Of a DNA stretch of 64,000 nt, positions 1 to 13,200 are shown piece after piece (position 1 is the first letter of the stretch; every line of letters starts with the position of its first letter). The notes below the pieces were generated by a model. The model saw nothing but the letters and a program-made list of their open reading frames with translations. It was not told where the DNA came from and ran no database searches. The DNA lies in contig CASBRS010000002.1 of assembly GCA_949128115.1 (NCBI GenBank), positions 234,001 through 298,000 of the forward strand. The letters are read 5' to 3'. The position numbers and the translations under genes are program-made. This stretch comes from Anaspis maculata. Lineage: Eukaryota; Arthropoda; Insecta; Coleoptera; Scraptiidae.

Positions 1-3000
1 ACTTGTTCCAAACGCAACATCAGACGAACGAACACAAATATAGAAGAAAAGACACAATTGTTATTCAAAAAGTTCAGGTTTCAACCCACGTGACTTTTGG
101 CTTCAACCCACGTGACTTCAGGCTTCAACCCACGTGACTTCAGGCTTCAACCCACGTTACTTTGAAAACGATCGGTAACCACTTTTGAAGTTGGCAGCTA
201 CTCTTTCCAAACGCAACATCTGACAAACGAACACAAATATAGAAGAAAAGACACAATTGGTATCCAAAAAGTTCAGGTTTTAACCCACGTGACTTTTGGC
301 TTCAACCCACGTGACCTCAGGCTTCAACCCACGTGACTTTGGAAACGATCGGTCACCACTTTTGAAGTTGGCAGCCACTCTTTCCAAACGCAACATCTGA
401 CGAACGAACACAAATATGGGAAAAAAGACACAATTGTTATCCAAAAAGTTCAGGTTTGAACCCACGTGACTTCAGGCTTCAACCCACGTGACTTCAGGCT
501 TTCACTCACGTGACTTTCAGAACGATCGGTCACCACTTTTGATGTTGGCAGCTACTTGTTCCAAACGCAACATCTGACGAACAAACACAAATATAGAAGA
601 AAAAACACAATTGTTATCCAAAAAGTTCAGGTTTTAACCCACGTGACTTCAGGCTTCAACCCACGTGATTTCAGGCTTCAACCCACGTGACTTCAGGCTT
701 TAACCCACGTGACTTCAGGCTTTAACCCACGTGACTTCAGGCTTCAACCCACGTGACTTCAGGCTTCAACCCACGTGACTTTGAAAACGATCGATCACCA
801 CTTTTGATGTTGGCAGCTACTTGTTCCAAACGCAACATCAGACGAACGAACACAAATATAGAAGAAAAGACACAATTGTTATTCAAAAAGTTCAGGTTTC
901 AACCCACGTGACTTTTGGCTTCAACCCACGTGACTTCAGGCTTCAACCCACGTGACTTCAGGCTTCAACCCACGTGACTTTGGAAACGATCGGTCACCAC
1001 TTTTGAAGTTGGCAGCTACTCTTTCCAAACGCAACATCTGTCGAACAAAACACAAATATAGAAGAAAAGACACAATTGTTATTCAAAAAGTTCAGGTTTC
1101 AACCCACGTGACTTTTGGCTTCAACCCACGTGACTTCAGGCTTCAACCCACGTGACTTTGAAAACGATCGGTAACCACTTTTGAAGTTGGCAGCTACTCT
1201 TTCCAAACGCAACATCTGACGAACGAACACAAATATAGAAGAAAAGACACAATTGTTATCCAAAAAGTTCAGGTTTCAACCCACGTGACTTTTGGCTTCA
1301 ACCCACGTGACTTCAGGCTTCAACCCACGTGACCTCAGGCTTCAACCCACGTGACTTTTAAAACGTTTGGTCGCCACTTTTGGAGTTGGCAGCTACTTGT
1401 TCCAAACGCAACATCTGACGAACGAACACAAAAATAGAAGAAAAGACACAATTGTTATCCAAAAAGTTTAGGTTTCAATCCACGTGACTTCAGGCTCCAA
1501 CCCACGTGACTTCAGGCTCTCACCCACGTGACTTTCAAAACGATCGGTCACCACTTTTGATGTTGGCAGCTACTTGTTCCAAACGCAACATCTGACGAAC
1601 GAACACAAATATAGAAGAAATAACACAATTTTCATCAAAAAAGTCAGGTTTTAACCCACGTGACTTCAGGCTTCAACCCACGTGACTTCAGGCTTCAACC
1701 CACGTGACCTTGAAAACGATCGGTCACCACTTTTGAAGTTGGCAGCTACTCTTTCTAAACGCAACATCTGACGAACGAACACAAATATAGAAGAAAAGAC
1801 ACAATTGTTATCCAAAAAGTTCAGTTTTCGAACCACGTGACTTTCAGCTTCAACACACGTGACTTCAGGCTTCAACCCACGTGACTCCAGGCGTCAACCC
1901 ACGTGACTTTGAAAACGATCGGTAACCACTTTCAAAGTTGGCAGCTACTCTTTCCAAACGCAACATCTGACGAACGAACACAAATATAGAAGAAAAGACA
2001 CAATTGGTATCCAAAAAGTTCAGGTTTTAACCCACGTGACTTTTGGCTTCAAACCACGTGACCTCTGGCTTCAACCCACGTGACTTCAGGCTTCAACCCA
2101 CGTGACTTTGAAAACGATCGGTAACCACTTTTGAAGTTGGCAGCTACTCTTTCCAAACGCAACATCTGACGAACGAACACAAATATAGAAAAAAAGACAC
2201 AATTGTTATCCAAAAAGTTTAGGTTTGAACCCACGTTACTCCAGGCTTCAACCCACGTGACTTCAGGCTTTAGCCCACGTGACTTTGGAAACGATCGGTC
2301 ACCACTTTTGAAGTTGGCAGCTACTCTTTCCAAACGCAACATCTGACGAACGAACACAAATATAGAAGAAAAGACACAATTGTTATCCAAAAAGTTCAGG
2401 TCTCAACCCACGTGACTTTTGGCTTCAACCCACGTGACTTCAGGCTTCAACCCACGTGACTTTGAGAACGATCGGTAATTACTTTTGATGTTGGCAGCTA
2501 CTCTTTCCAAACGCAACATCTGACGAACGAACACAAATATAGGAAAAAAGACACAATTGTTATCCAAAAAGTTCAGGTTTGAACCCACGTGACTCCAGGC
2601 TCCAACCCACGTGACTTCAGGCTTTCACTCACGTGACTTTCAGAACGATCGGTCACCACTTTTGATGTTGGCAGCTACTTGTTCCAAACGCAACATCTGA
2701 CGAACGAACACAAATATAGAAGAAAAAACACAATTGTTCTCCAAAAAGTTCAGGTTTTAACCCACGTGACTTCAAGCTTCAACCCACGTGACTTCAAGCT
2801 TCAACCCACGTGACTTTGAAAACGATCGGTAACCACTTTCGAAGTTGGCAGCTACTCTTTCCAAACGCAACATCTGACGAACGAACACAAATATAGAAGA
2901 AAAGACACAATTGTTATCCAAAAAGTTCAGGTTTAAACCCACGTGACTTTTGACTTCAACCCACGTGACTTCAGGCTTCAACCCACGTGACTTTGAGAAC

Positions 3001-3701
3001 GATCGGTAATCACTTTTGATGTTGGCAGCTACTCTTTCCAAACGCAACATCTGACGAACGAACACAAATATAGGAAAAAAGACACAATTGTTATCCAAAA
3101 AGTTCAGATTTGAACCCACGTGACTCCAAGCTTTCACCCACGTGACTTTCAAAACGATCGGTCACCACTTTTGATGTTGGCAGCTACTTGTTCCAAACGC
3201 AACATCTGACGAACGAACACAAATATAGAAGAAATAACACAATTGTTATCCAAAAAAGTCAGGTTTTAACCCACGTGACTTCAGGCTTCAACCAACGTGA
3301 CTTCAGGCTTCAACCCACGTGACTTTGAATACGATCGGTCACCACTTTTGAAGTTGGCAGCTACTCTTTCCAAACGCAACATCTGACGATCGAACACAAG
3401 TATAGAAGAAAGGACACAATTGTTTTCCAAAAAGTTCAGGTTTCAACCCACGTGACTTTTTGCTTCAACCCACGTGACTTCAGGCTTCAACCCACGTGAC
3501 TTCAGGCTTCAACCCACGTGACTTCGAAAACGATCGGTAACCACTTTTGAAGTTGGCAGCTACTCTTTCCAAACGCAACGTCTGACGAACGAACACAAAT
3601 ATAGAAGAAAAGACACAATTGGTATCCAAAAAGTTCAGGTTTCAACCCACGTGACTTTTGGCTTCAAACCACGTGACCTCAGGCTTCAACCCACGTGACT
3701 T
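1..3701 (+). repeat. Large tandem segment, copy 1
   Basis: This segment matches 4954-8654 with a constant offset of 4,953 bp, and I noticed no differences in the stretches compared. The match ends inside a box: copy 1 continues ACGTGACTTTTGG while copy 2 continues ACGTGACTTCAGG. Its first part (to about 1.7 kb) has the unit order of the right-type repeat, including a seven-box cluster. The part from about 2.06 kb has left-type order, so it spans a natural transition between the two types. Confidence 0.9.
640..777. repeat. Seven-box E-box cluster (largest box array)
   Basis: Seven CACGTG motifs start at 640, 662, 684, 706, 728, 750 and 772, exactly 22 bp apart. The cluster is followed by the variant landmark CGATCGATC at 788 in place of CGATCGG. 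The second box carries a GATTTC variant and boxes four and five read TTTAACC. The same seven-box cluster with the same landmark recurs ending near 4912, 5730, 30430, 34875, 42263, 46376, 51220, 56065 and 60909, giving ten copies in the window. CACGTG is the canonical site of bHLH-type factors (established knowledge). Actual binding here is untested. Confidence 0.92.
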
Positions 3702-4105
3702 TTGGCTTCAACCCACGTGACTTTCAGAACGATCGGCCACCACTTTTGATGTTGGCAGCTACTTGTTCCAAACGCAAATCTGACGAACGAACACAAATAT
3801 AGAAGAAAAAACACGATTGTTATCCAAAAAGTTCAGGTTTACACCCACGTGACTTTTGGCTTCAACCCACGTGACTTCAGGCTTCAACCCACGTGACTTT
3901 GAAAACGATCGGTAACCACTTTTGAAGTTGGCAGCTACTCTTTCTAAACGCAACATCTGACGAACGAACACAAATATTGAAGAAAAAACACAATTGGTAT
4001 CCAAAAAGTTCAGGTTTTAACCCACGTGACTTTTGGCTTCAACCCACGTGACCTCAGGCTTCAACCCACATGACTTCAGGCTTCAACCCACGTGACTTTG
4101 AAAAC

Positions 4106-5741
4106 GATCGGTAACCACTTTTGAAGTTGGCAGCTACTCTTTCCAAATGCAACATCTGACGAACGAACACAAATATAGAAGAAAAGACACAATTGGTATC
4201 CAAAAAGTTCAGGTTTTAACCCACGTGACTTTTGGCTTCAAACCACGTGACCTCAGGCTTCAACCCACGTGATTTCAGGCTTCAACCCACGTTACTTTGA
4301 AAACGATCGGTAACCACTTTTGAAGTTGGCAGCTACTCTTTCCAAACGCAACATCTGACAAACGAACACAAATATAGAAGAAAAGACACAATTGGTATCC
4401 AAAAAGTTCAGGTTTTAACCCACGTGACTTTTGGCTTCAACCCACGTGACCTCAGGCTTCAACCCACGTGACTTTGGAAACGATCGGTCACCACTTTTGA
4501 AGTTGGCAGCTACTCTTTCCAAACGCAACATCTGACGAACGAACACAAATATAGAAGAAAAGACACAATTGTTATCCAAGAAGTTCAGGTTTCAACCCAC
4601 GTGACTTTCGGCTTCAACCCACGTGACTTCAGGCTTTCACTCACGTGACTTTCAGAACGATCGGTCACCACTTTTGATGTTGGCAGCTACTTGTTCCAAA
4701 CGCAACATCTGACGAACAAACACAAATATAGAAGAAAAAACACAATTGTTATCCAAAAAGTTCAGGTTTTAACCCACGTGACTTCAGGCTTCAACCCACG
4801 TGATTTCAGGCTTCAACCCACGTGACTTCAGGCTTTAACCCACGTGACTTCAGGCTTTAACCCACGTGACTTCAGGCTTCAACCCACGTGACTTCAGGCT
4901 TCAACCCACGTGACTTTGAAAACGATCGATCACCACTTTTGATGTTGGCAGCTACTTGTTCCAAACGCAACATCAGACGAACGAACACAAATATAGAAGA
5001 AAAGACACAATTGTTATTCAAAAAGTTCAGGTTTCAACCCACGTGACTTTTGGCTTCAACCCACGTGACTTCAGGCTTCAACCCACGTGACTTCAGGCTT
5101 CAACCCACGTTACTTTGAAAACGATCGGTAACCACTTTTGAAGTTGGCAGCTACTCTTTCCAAACGCAACATCTGACAAACGAACACAAATATAGAAGAA
5201 AAGACACAATTGGTATCCAAAAAGTTCAGGTTTTAACCCACGTGACTTTTGGCTTCAACCCACGTGACCTCAGGCTTCAACCCACGTGACTTTGGAAACG
5301 ATCGGTCACCACTTTTGAAGTTGGCAGCCACTCTTTCCAAACGCAACATCTGACGAACGAACACAAATATGGGAAAAAAGACACAATTGTTATCCAAAAA
5401 GTTCAGGTTTGAACCCACGTGACTTCAGGCTTCAACCCACGTGACTTCAGGCTTTCACTCACGTGACTTTCAGAACGATCGGTCACCACTTTTGATGTTG
5501 GCAGCTACTTGTTCCAAACGCAACATCTGACGAACAAACACAAATATAGAAGAAAAAACACAATTGTTATCCAAAAAGTTCAGGTTTTAACCCACGTGAC
5601 TTCAGGCTTCAACCCACGTGATTTCAGGCTTCAACCCACGTGACTTCAGGCTTTAACCCACGTGACTTCAGGCTTTAACCCACGTGACTTCAGGCTTCAA
5701 CCCACGTGACTTCAGGCTTCAACCCACGTGACTTTGAAAAC
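4106..5741 (+). repeat. 818-bp tandem duplication with one discordant unit
   Basis: The seven-box landmarks CGATCGATC lie at 4923 and 5741, 818 bp apart, and the CACGTT variant box recurs at about 4288 and 5106, also 818 bp apart. The two copies agree except around one unit. Copy 1 reads CTACTCTTTCC, TATAGAAGAAAAGAC and CCAAGAAGTT (4510-4600), while copy 2 reads CCACTCTTTCC, TATGGGAAAAAAGAC and CCAAAAAGTT (5328-5405). A patch of linked differences inside an otherwise matching duplication suggests conversion or an unequal exchange. Confidence 0.7.
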
Positions 5742-8654
5742 GATCGATCACCACTTTTGATGTTGGCAGCTACTTGTTCCAAACGCAACATCAGACGAAC
5801 GAACACAAATATAGAAGAAAAGACACAATTGTTATTCAAAAAGTTCAGGTTTCAACCCACGTGACTTTTGGCTTCAACCCACGTGACTTCAGGCTTCAAC
5901 CCACGTGACTTCAGGCTTCAACCCACGTGACTTTGGAAACGATCGGTCACCACTTTTGAAGTTGGCAGCTACTCTTTCCAAACGCAACATCTGTCGAACA
6001 AAACACAAATATAGAAGAAAAGACACAATTGTTATTCAAAAAGTTCAGGTTTCAACCCACGTGACTTTTGGCTTCAACCCACGTGACTTCAGGCTTCAAC
6101 CCACGTGACTTTGAAAACGATCGGTAACCACTTTTGAAGTTGGCAGCTACTCTTTCCAAACGCAACATCTGACGAACGAACACAAATATAGAAGAAAAGA
6201 CACAATTGTTATCCAAAAAGTTCAGGTTTCAACCCACGTGACTTTTGGCTTCAACCCACGTGACTTCAGGCTTCAACCCACGTGACCTCAGGCTTCAACC
6301 CACGTGACTTTTAAAACGTTTGGTCGCCACTTTTGGAGTTGGCAGCTACTTGTTCCAAACGCAACATCTGACGAACGAACACAAAAATAGAAGAAAAGAC
6401 ACAATTGTTATCCAAAAAGTTTAGGTTTCAATCCACGTGACTTCAGGCTCCAACCCACGTGACTTCAGGCTCTCACCCACGTGACTTTCAAAACGATCGG
6501 TCACCACTTTTGATGTTGGCAGCTACTTGTTCCAAACGCAACATCTGACGAACGAACACAAATATAGAAGAAATAACACAATTTTCATCAAAAAAGTCAG
6601 GTTTTAACCCACGTGACTTCAGGCTTCAACCCACGTGACTTCAGGCTTCAACCCACGTGACCTTGAAAACGATCGGTCACCACTTTTGAAGTTGGCAGCT
6701 ACTCTTTCTAAACGCAACATCTGACGAACGAACACAAATATAGAAGAAAAGACACAATTGTTATCCAAAAAGTTCAGTTTTCGAACCACGTGACTTTCAG
6801 CTTCAACACACGTGACTTCAGGCTTCAACCCACGTGACTCCAGGCGTCAACCCACGTGACTTTGAAAACGATCGGTAACCACTTTCAAAGTTGGCAGCTA
6901 CTCTTTCCAAACGCAACATCTGACGAACGAACACAAATATAGAAGAAAAGACACAATTGGTATCCAAAAAGTTCAGGTTTTAACCCACGTGACTTTTGGC
7001 TTCAAACCACGTGACCTCTGGCTTCAACCCACGTGACTTCAGGCTTCAACCCACGTGACTTTGAAAACGATCGGTAACCACTTTTGAAGTTGGCAGCTAC
7101 TCTTTCCAAACGCAACATCTGACGAACGAACACAAATATAGAAAAAAAGACACAATTGTTATCCAAAAAGTTTAGGTTTGAACCCACGTTACTCCAGGCT
7201 TCAACCCACGTGACTTCAGGCTTTAGCCCACGTGACTTTGGAAACGATCGGTCACCACTTTTGAAGTTGGCAGCTACTCTTTCCAAACGCAACATCTGAC
7301 GAACGAACACAAATATAGAAGAAAAGACACAATTGTTATCCAAAAAGTTCAGGTCTCAACCCACGTGACTTTTGGCTTCAACCCACGTGACTTCAGGCTT
7401 CAACCCACGTGACTTTGAGAACGATCGGTAATTACTTTTGATGTTGGCAGCTACTCTTTCCAAACGCAACATCTGACGAACGAACACAAATATAGGAAAA
7501 AAGACACAATTGTTATCCAAAAAGTTCAGGTTTGAACCCACGTGACTCCAGGCTCCAACCCACGTGACTTCAGGCTTTCACTCACGTGACTTTCAGAACG
7601 ATCGGTCACCACTTTTGATGTTGGCAGCTACTTGTTCCAAACGCAACATCTGACGAACGAACACAAATATAGAAGAAAAAACACAATTGTTCTCCAAAAA
7701 GTTCAGGTTTTAACCCACGTGACTTCAAGCTTCAACCCACGTGACTTCAAGCTTCAACCCACGTGACTTTGAAAACGATCGGTAACCACTTTCGAAGTTG
7801 GCAGCTACTCTTTCCAAACGCAACATCTGACGAACGAACACAAATATAGAAGAAAAGACACAATTGTTATCCAAAAAGTTCAGGTTTAAACCCACGTGAC
7901 TTTTGACTTCAACCCACGTGACTTCAGGCTTCAACCCACGTGACTTTGAGAACGATCGGTAATCACTTTTGATGTTGGCAGCTACTCTTTCCAAACGCAA
8001 CATCTGACGAACGAACACAAATATAGGAAAAAAGACACAATTGTTATCCAAAAAGTTCAGATTTGAACCCACGTGACTCCAAGCTTTCACCCACGTGACT
8101 TTCAAAACGATCGGTCACCACTTTTGATGTTGGCAGCTACTTGTTCCAAACGCAACATCTGACGAACGAACACAAATATAGAAGAAATAACACAATTGTT
8201 ATCCAAAAAAGTCAGGTTTTAACCCACGTGACTTCAGGCTTCAACCAACGTGACTTCAGGCTTCAACCCACGTGACTTTGAATACGATCGGTCACCACTT
8301 TTGAAGTTGGCAGCTACTCTTTCCAAACGCAACATCTGACGATCGAACACAAGTATAGAAGAAAGGACACAATTGTTTTCCAAAAAGTTCAGGTTTCAAC
8401 CCACGTGACTTTTTGCTTCAACCCACGTGACTTCAGGCTTCAACCCACGTGACTTCAGGCTTCAACCCACGTGACTTCGAAAACGATCGGTAACCACTTT
8501 TGAAGTTGGCAGCTACTCTTTCCAAACGCAACGTCTGACGAACGAACACAAATATAGAAGAAAAGACACAATTGGTATCCAAAAAGTTCAGGTTTCAACC
8601 CACGTGACTTTTGGCTTCAAACCACGTGACCTCAGGCTTCAACCCACGTGACTT
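4954..8654 (+). repeat. Large tandem segment, copy 2
   Basis: This is the second copy of the 3.7-kb segment found at 1-3701. Downstream it runs into regular left-type repeats, whereas copy 1 is followed by about 1.25 kb of other units (3702-4953), including a unit with CGGCCACC at about 3730 and a second seven-box cluster at 4775-4912. Confidence 0.9.
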
Positions 8655-10240
8655 CAGGCTTCAACCCACGTGACTTTGAAAACGATCGGTAACCACTTTT
8701 GAAGTTGGCAGCTACTCTTTCCAAACGCAACATCTGACGAACGAACACAAATATAGAAGAAAAGACACAATTGGTATCCAAAAAGTTCAGGTTTTAACCC
8801 ACGTGACTTCAGGCTTTAACCCACGTGACCTCAGGCTTCAACCCACGTGACTTTGGAAACGATCGGTCACCACTTTTGAAGTTGGCAGCTACTCTTTCCA
8901 AACGCAACATCTGATGAACGAACACAAATATAGAAAAAAAGACACAATTGTTATCCAAAAAGTTTAGGTTTGAACCCACGTGACTCCAGGCTCCAACCCA
9001 CGTGACCTCAGGCTTCAACCCACGTGACTTTGGAAACGATCGGTCACCACTTTTGAAGTTGGCAGCTACTCTTTCCAAACGCAACATCTGACGAACGAAC
9101 ACAAATATAGAAGAAAAGACACAATTGTTATCCAAGAAGTTCAGGTTTCAACCCACGTGACTTTTGGTTTCAACCCACGTGACTTCAGGCTTCAACCCAC
9201 GTGACTTTGAAAACGATCGGTCACCACTTTTGATGTTGGCAGCTACTTGTTCCAAACGCAAATCTGACGAACGAACACAAATATAGAAGAAAAAACACGA
9301 TTGTTATCCAAAAAGTTCAGGTTTCAACCCACGTGACTTCAGGCTTCAACCCACGTGACTTTGAAAACGATCGGTAACCACTTTTGAAGTTGGCAGCTAC
9401 TCTTTCTAAACGCAACATCTGACGAACGAACACAAATATAGAAAAAAAGACACAATTGTTATCCAAAAAGTTCAGATTTGAACCCACGTGACTTCAGGCT
9501 CCAACCCACGTGACTTCAGGCTTTCACCCACGTGACTTTTGAAACGATCGGTCACCACTTTTGATGTTGGCAGCTACTTGTTCCAAACGCAAATCTGACG
9601 AACGAACACAAATATAGAAGGAAAAACACAATTGTTATCCAAAAAGTTCAGGTTTTAACCCACGTGACTTCAGGCTTCAACCCACGTGACTTCAGGCTTC
9701 AACCCATGTGACTTTGAAAACGATCGGTCACCACTTTTGATGTTGGCAGCTACTTGTTCCAAACGCAACATCTGACGAACGAACACAAATATAGAAGAAA
9801 TAACACAATTTTCATCAAAAAAGTCAGGTTTTAACCCACGTGACTTCAGGCTTCAACCCACGTGACTTCAGGCTTTAACCCACGTGACCTTGAAAACGAT
9901 CGGTCACCACTTTTGAAGTTGGCAGCTACTCTTTCTAAACGCAACATCTGACGAACGAACACAAATATAGAAGAAAAGACACAATTGTTATCCAAAAAGT
10001 TCAGTTTTCGAACCACGTGACTTTCAGCTTCAACACACGTGACTTCAGGCTTCAACCCACGTGACTTCAGGCTTCAACCCATGTGACTTTGAAAACGATC
10101 GGTCACCACTTTTGAAGTTGGCAGCTACTCTTTCCAAACGCAACATCTGACGAACGAACACAAATATAGAAGAAAAGACACAATTGGTATCCAAAAAGTT
10201 CAGGTTTTAACCCACGTGACTTTTGGCTTCAAACCACGTG
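7014..10240 (+). repeat. HOR-L copy, 3,227 bp (18 units)
   Basis: This copy is bounded by the rare box variant ACCTCTGG, which occurs once per left-type higher-order repeat (2061, 7014, 10241, 13999, 16851, 20608). The 3,227-bp period contains 18 monomers, counted by CGATCG landmarks over the equivalent interval 12596-15823. One unit, near 9325, has two boxes where later copies (13060, 16287, 19669, 22896) have three, a direct case of box gain or loss. The two CATGTG boxes at 9705 and 10080 lie exactly 375 bp apart. Confidence 0.88.
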
Positions 10241-13200
10241 ACCTCTGGCTTCAACCCACGTGACTTCAGGCTTCAACCCACGTGACTTTGAAAACGATCG
10301 GTAACCACTTTTGAAGTTGGCAGCTACTCTTTCCAAACGCAACATCTGACGAACGAACACAAATATAGAAAAAAAGACACAATTGTTATCCAAAAAGTTT
10401 AGGTTTGAACCCACGTTACTCCAGGCTTCAACCCACGTGACTTCAGGCTTTAGCCCACGTGACTTTGGAAACGATCGGTCACCACTTTTGAAGTTGGCAG
10501 CTACTCTTTCCAAACGCAACATCTGACGAACGAACACAAATATAGAAGAAAAGACACAATTGTTATCCAAAAAGTTCAGGTTTCAACCCACGTGACTTTT
10601 GGCTTCAACCCACGTGACTTCAGGCTTCAACCCACGTGACTTTGAGAACGATCGGTAATTACTTTTGATGTTGGCAGCTACTCTTTCCAAACGCAACATC
10701 TGACGAACGAACACAAATATAGGAAAAAAGACACAATTGTTATCCAAAAAGTTCAGGTTTGAACCCACGTGACTCCAGGCTCCAACCCACGTGACTTCAG
10801 GCTTTCACTCACGTGACTTTCAGAACGATCGGTCACCACTTTTGATGTTGGCAGCTACTTGTTCCAAACGCAACATCTGACGAACGAACACAAATATAGA
10901 AGAAAAAACACAATTGTTCTCCAAAAAGTTCAGGTTTTAACCCACGTGACTTCAAGCTTCAACCCACGTGACTTCAAGCTTCAACCCACGTGACTTTGAA
11001 AACGATCGGTAACCACTTTCGAAGTTGGCAGCTACTCTTTCCAAACGCAACATCTGACGAACGAACACAAATATAGAAGAAAAGACACAATTGTTATCCA
11101 AAAAGTTCAGGTTTAAACCCACGTGACTTTTGACTTCAACCCACGTGACTTCAGGCTTCAACCCACGTGACTTTGAGAACGATCGGTAATTACTTTTGAT
11201 GTTGGCAGCTACTCTTTCCAAACGCAACATCTGACGAACGAACACAAATATAGGAAAAAAGACACAATTGTTATCCAAAAAGTTCAGGTTTGAACCCACG
11301 TGACTCCAGGCTCCAACCCACGTGACTTCAGGCTTTCACTCACGTGACTTTCAGAACGATCGGTCACCACTTTTGATGTTGGCAGCTACTTGTTCCAAAC
11401 GCAACATCTGACGAACGAACACAAATATAGAAGAAAAAACACAATTGTTCTCCAAAAAGTTCAGGTTTTAACCCACGTGACTTCAAGCTTCAACCCACGT
11501 GACTTCAAGCTTCAACCCACGTGACTTTGAAAACGATCGGTAACCACTTTCGAAGTTGGCAGCTACTCTTTCCAAACGCAACATCTGACGAACGAACACA
11601 AATATAGAAGAAAAGACACAATTGTTATCCAAAAAGTTCAGGTTTAAACCCACGTGACTTTTGACTTCAACCCACGTGACTTCAGGCTTCAACCCACGTG
11701 ACTTTGAGAACGATCGGTAATCACTTTTGATGTTGGCAGCTACTCTTTCCAAACGCAACATCTGACGAACGAACACAAATATAGGAAAAAAGACACAATT
11801 GTTATCCAAAAAGTTCAGATTTGAACCCACGTGACTCCAAGCTTTCACCCACGTGACTTTCAAAACGATCGGTCACCACTTTTGATGTTGGCAGCTACTT
11901 GTTCCAAACGCAACATCTGACGAACGAACACAAATATAGAAGAAATAACACAATTGTTATCCAAAAAAGTCAGGTTTTAACCCACGTGACTTCAGGCTTC
12001 AACCAACGTGACTTCAGGCTTCAACCCACGTGACTTTGAATACGATCGGTCACCACTTTCGAAGTTGGCAGCTACTCTTTCCAAACGCAACATCTGACGA
12101 TCGAACACAAGTATAGAAGAAAGGACACAATTGTTTTCCAAAAAGTTCAGGTTTCAACCCACGTGACTTTTTGCTTCAACCCACGTGACTTCAGGCTTCA
12201 ACCCACGTGACTTCAGGCTTCAACCCACGTGACTTCGAAAACGATCGGTAACCACTTTTGAAGTTGGCAGCTACTCTTTCCAAACGCAACGTCTGACGAA
12301 CGAACACAAATATAGAAGAAAAGACACAATTGGTATCCAAAAAGTTCAGGTTTCAACCCACGTGACTTTTGGCTTGAAACCACGTGACCTCAGGCTTCAA
12401 CCCACGTGACTTCAGGCTTCAACCCACGTGACTTTGAAAACGATCGGTAACCACTTTTGAAGTTGGCAGCTACTCTTTCCAAACGCAACATCTGACGAAC
12501 GAACACAAATATAGAAGAAAAGACACAATTGGTATCCAAAAAGTTCAGGTTTTAACCCACGTGACTTCAGGCTTTAACCCACGTGACTTTGAAAACGATC
12601 GGTAACCACTTTTGAAGTTGGCAGCTACTCTTTCCAAACGCAACATCTGATGAACGAACACAAATATAGAAAAAAAGACACAATTGTTATCCAAAAAGTT
12701 TAGGTTTGAACCCACGTGACTCCAGGCTCCAACCCACGTGACCTCAGGCTTCAACCCACGTGACTTTGGAAACGATCGGTCACCACTTTTGAAGTTGGCA
12801 GCTACTCTTTCCAAACGCAACATCTGACGAACGAACACAAATATAGAAGAAAAGACACAATTGTTATCCAAGAAGTTCAGGTTTCAACCCACGTGACTTT
12901 TGGTTTCAACCCACGTGACTTCAGGCTTCAACCCACGTGACTTTGAAAACGATCGGTCACCACTTTTGATGTTGGCAGCTACTTGTTCCAAACGCAAATC
13001 TGACGAACGAACACAAATATAGAAGAAAAAACACGATTGTTATCCAAAAAGTTCAGGTTTCAACCCACGTGACTTTTGGCTTCAACCCACGTGACTTCAG
13101 GCTTCAACCCACGTGACTTTGAAAACGATCGGTAACCACTTTTGAAGTTGGCAGCTACTCTTTCTAAACGCAACATCTGACGAACGAACACAAATATAGA

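Noticed and set aside
640..777. CRISPR array
   Set aside because: The 22-bp repeats are directly contiguous without unique spacers, there are no cas genes, and the setting is eukaryotic satellite DNA.
952..1155. Plus-strand 67-codon frame repeated nine or more times
   Set aside because: It lies across boxes and core of one unit type and overlaps equally open minus-strand frames. It is a by-product of the repeat.
2772..3152. Minus-strand open frames of 61-126 codons across the array as a repeat-protein gene family
   Set aside because: They recur with the satellite because 177 bp equals 59 codons; units of 155 or 199 bp break the frame. The 22-bp boxes are not a multiple of three, so the translated repeats shift frame. 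No start context, domain or frame preservation was seen.
12596..12772. CENP-B box in the monomer
   Set aside because: TTCG occurs in the minus strand near the GACGAACGAAC segment, but the spaced A and CGGG of the CENP-B box consensus are absent.
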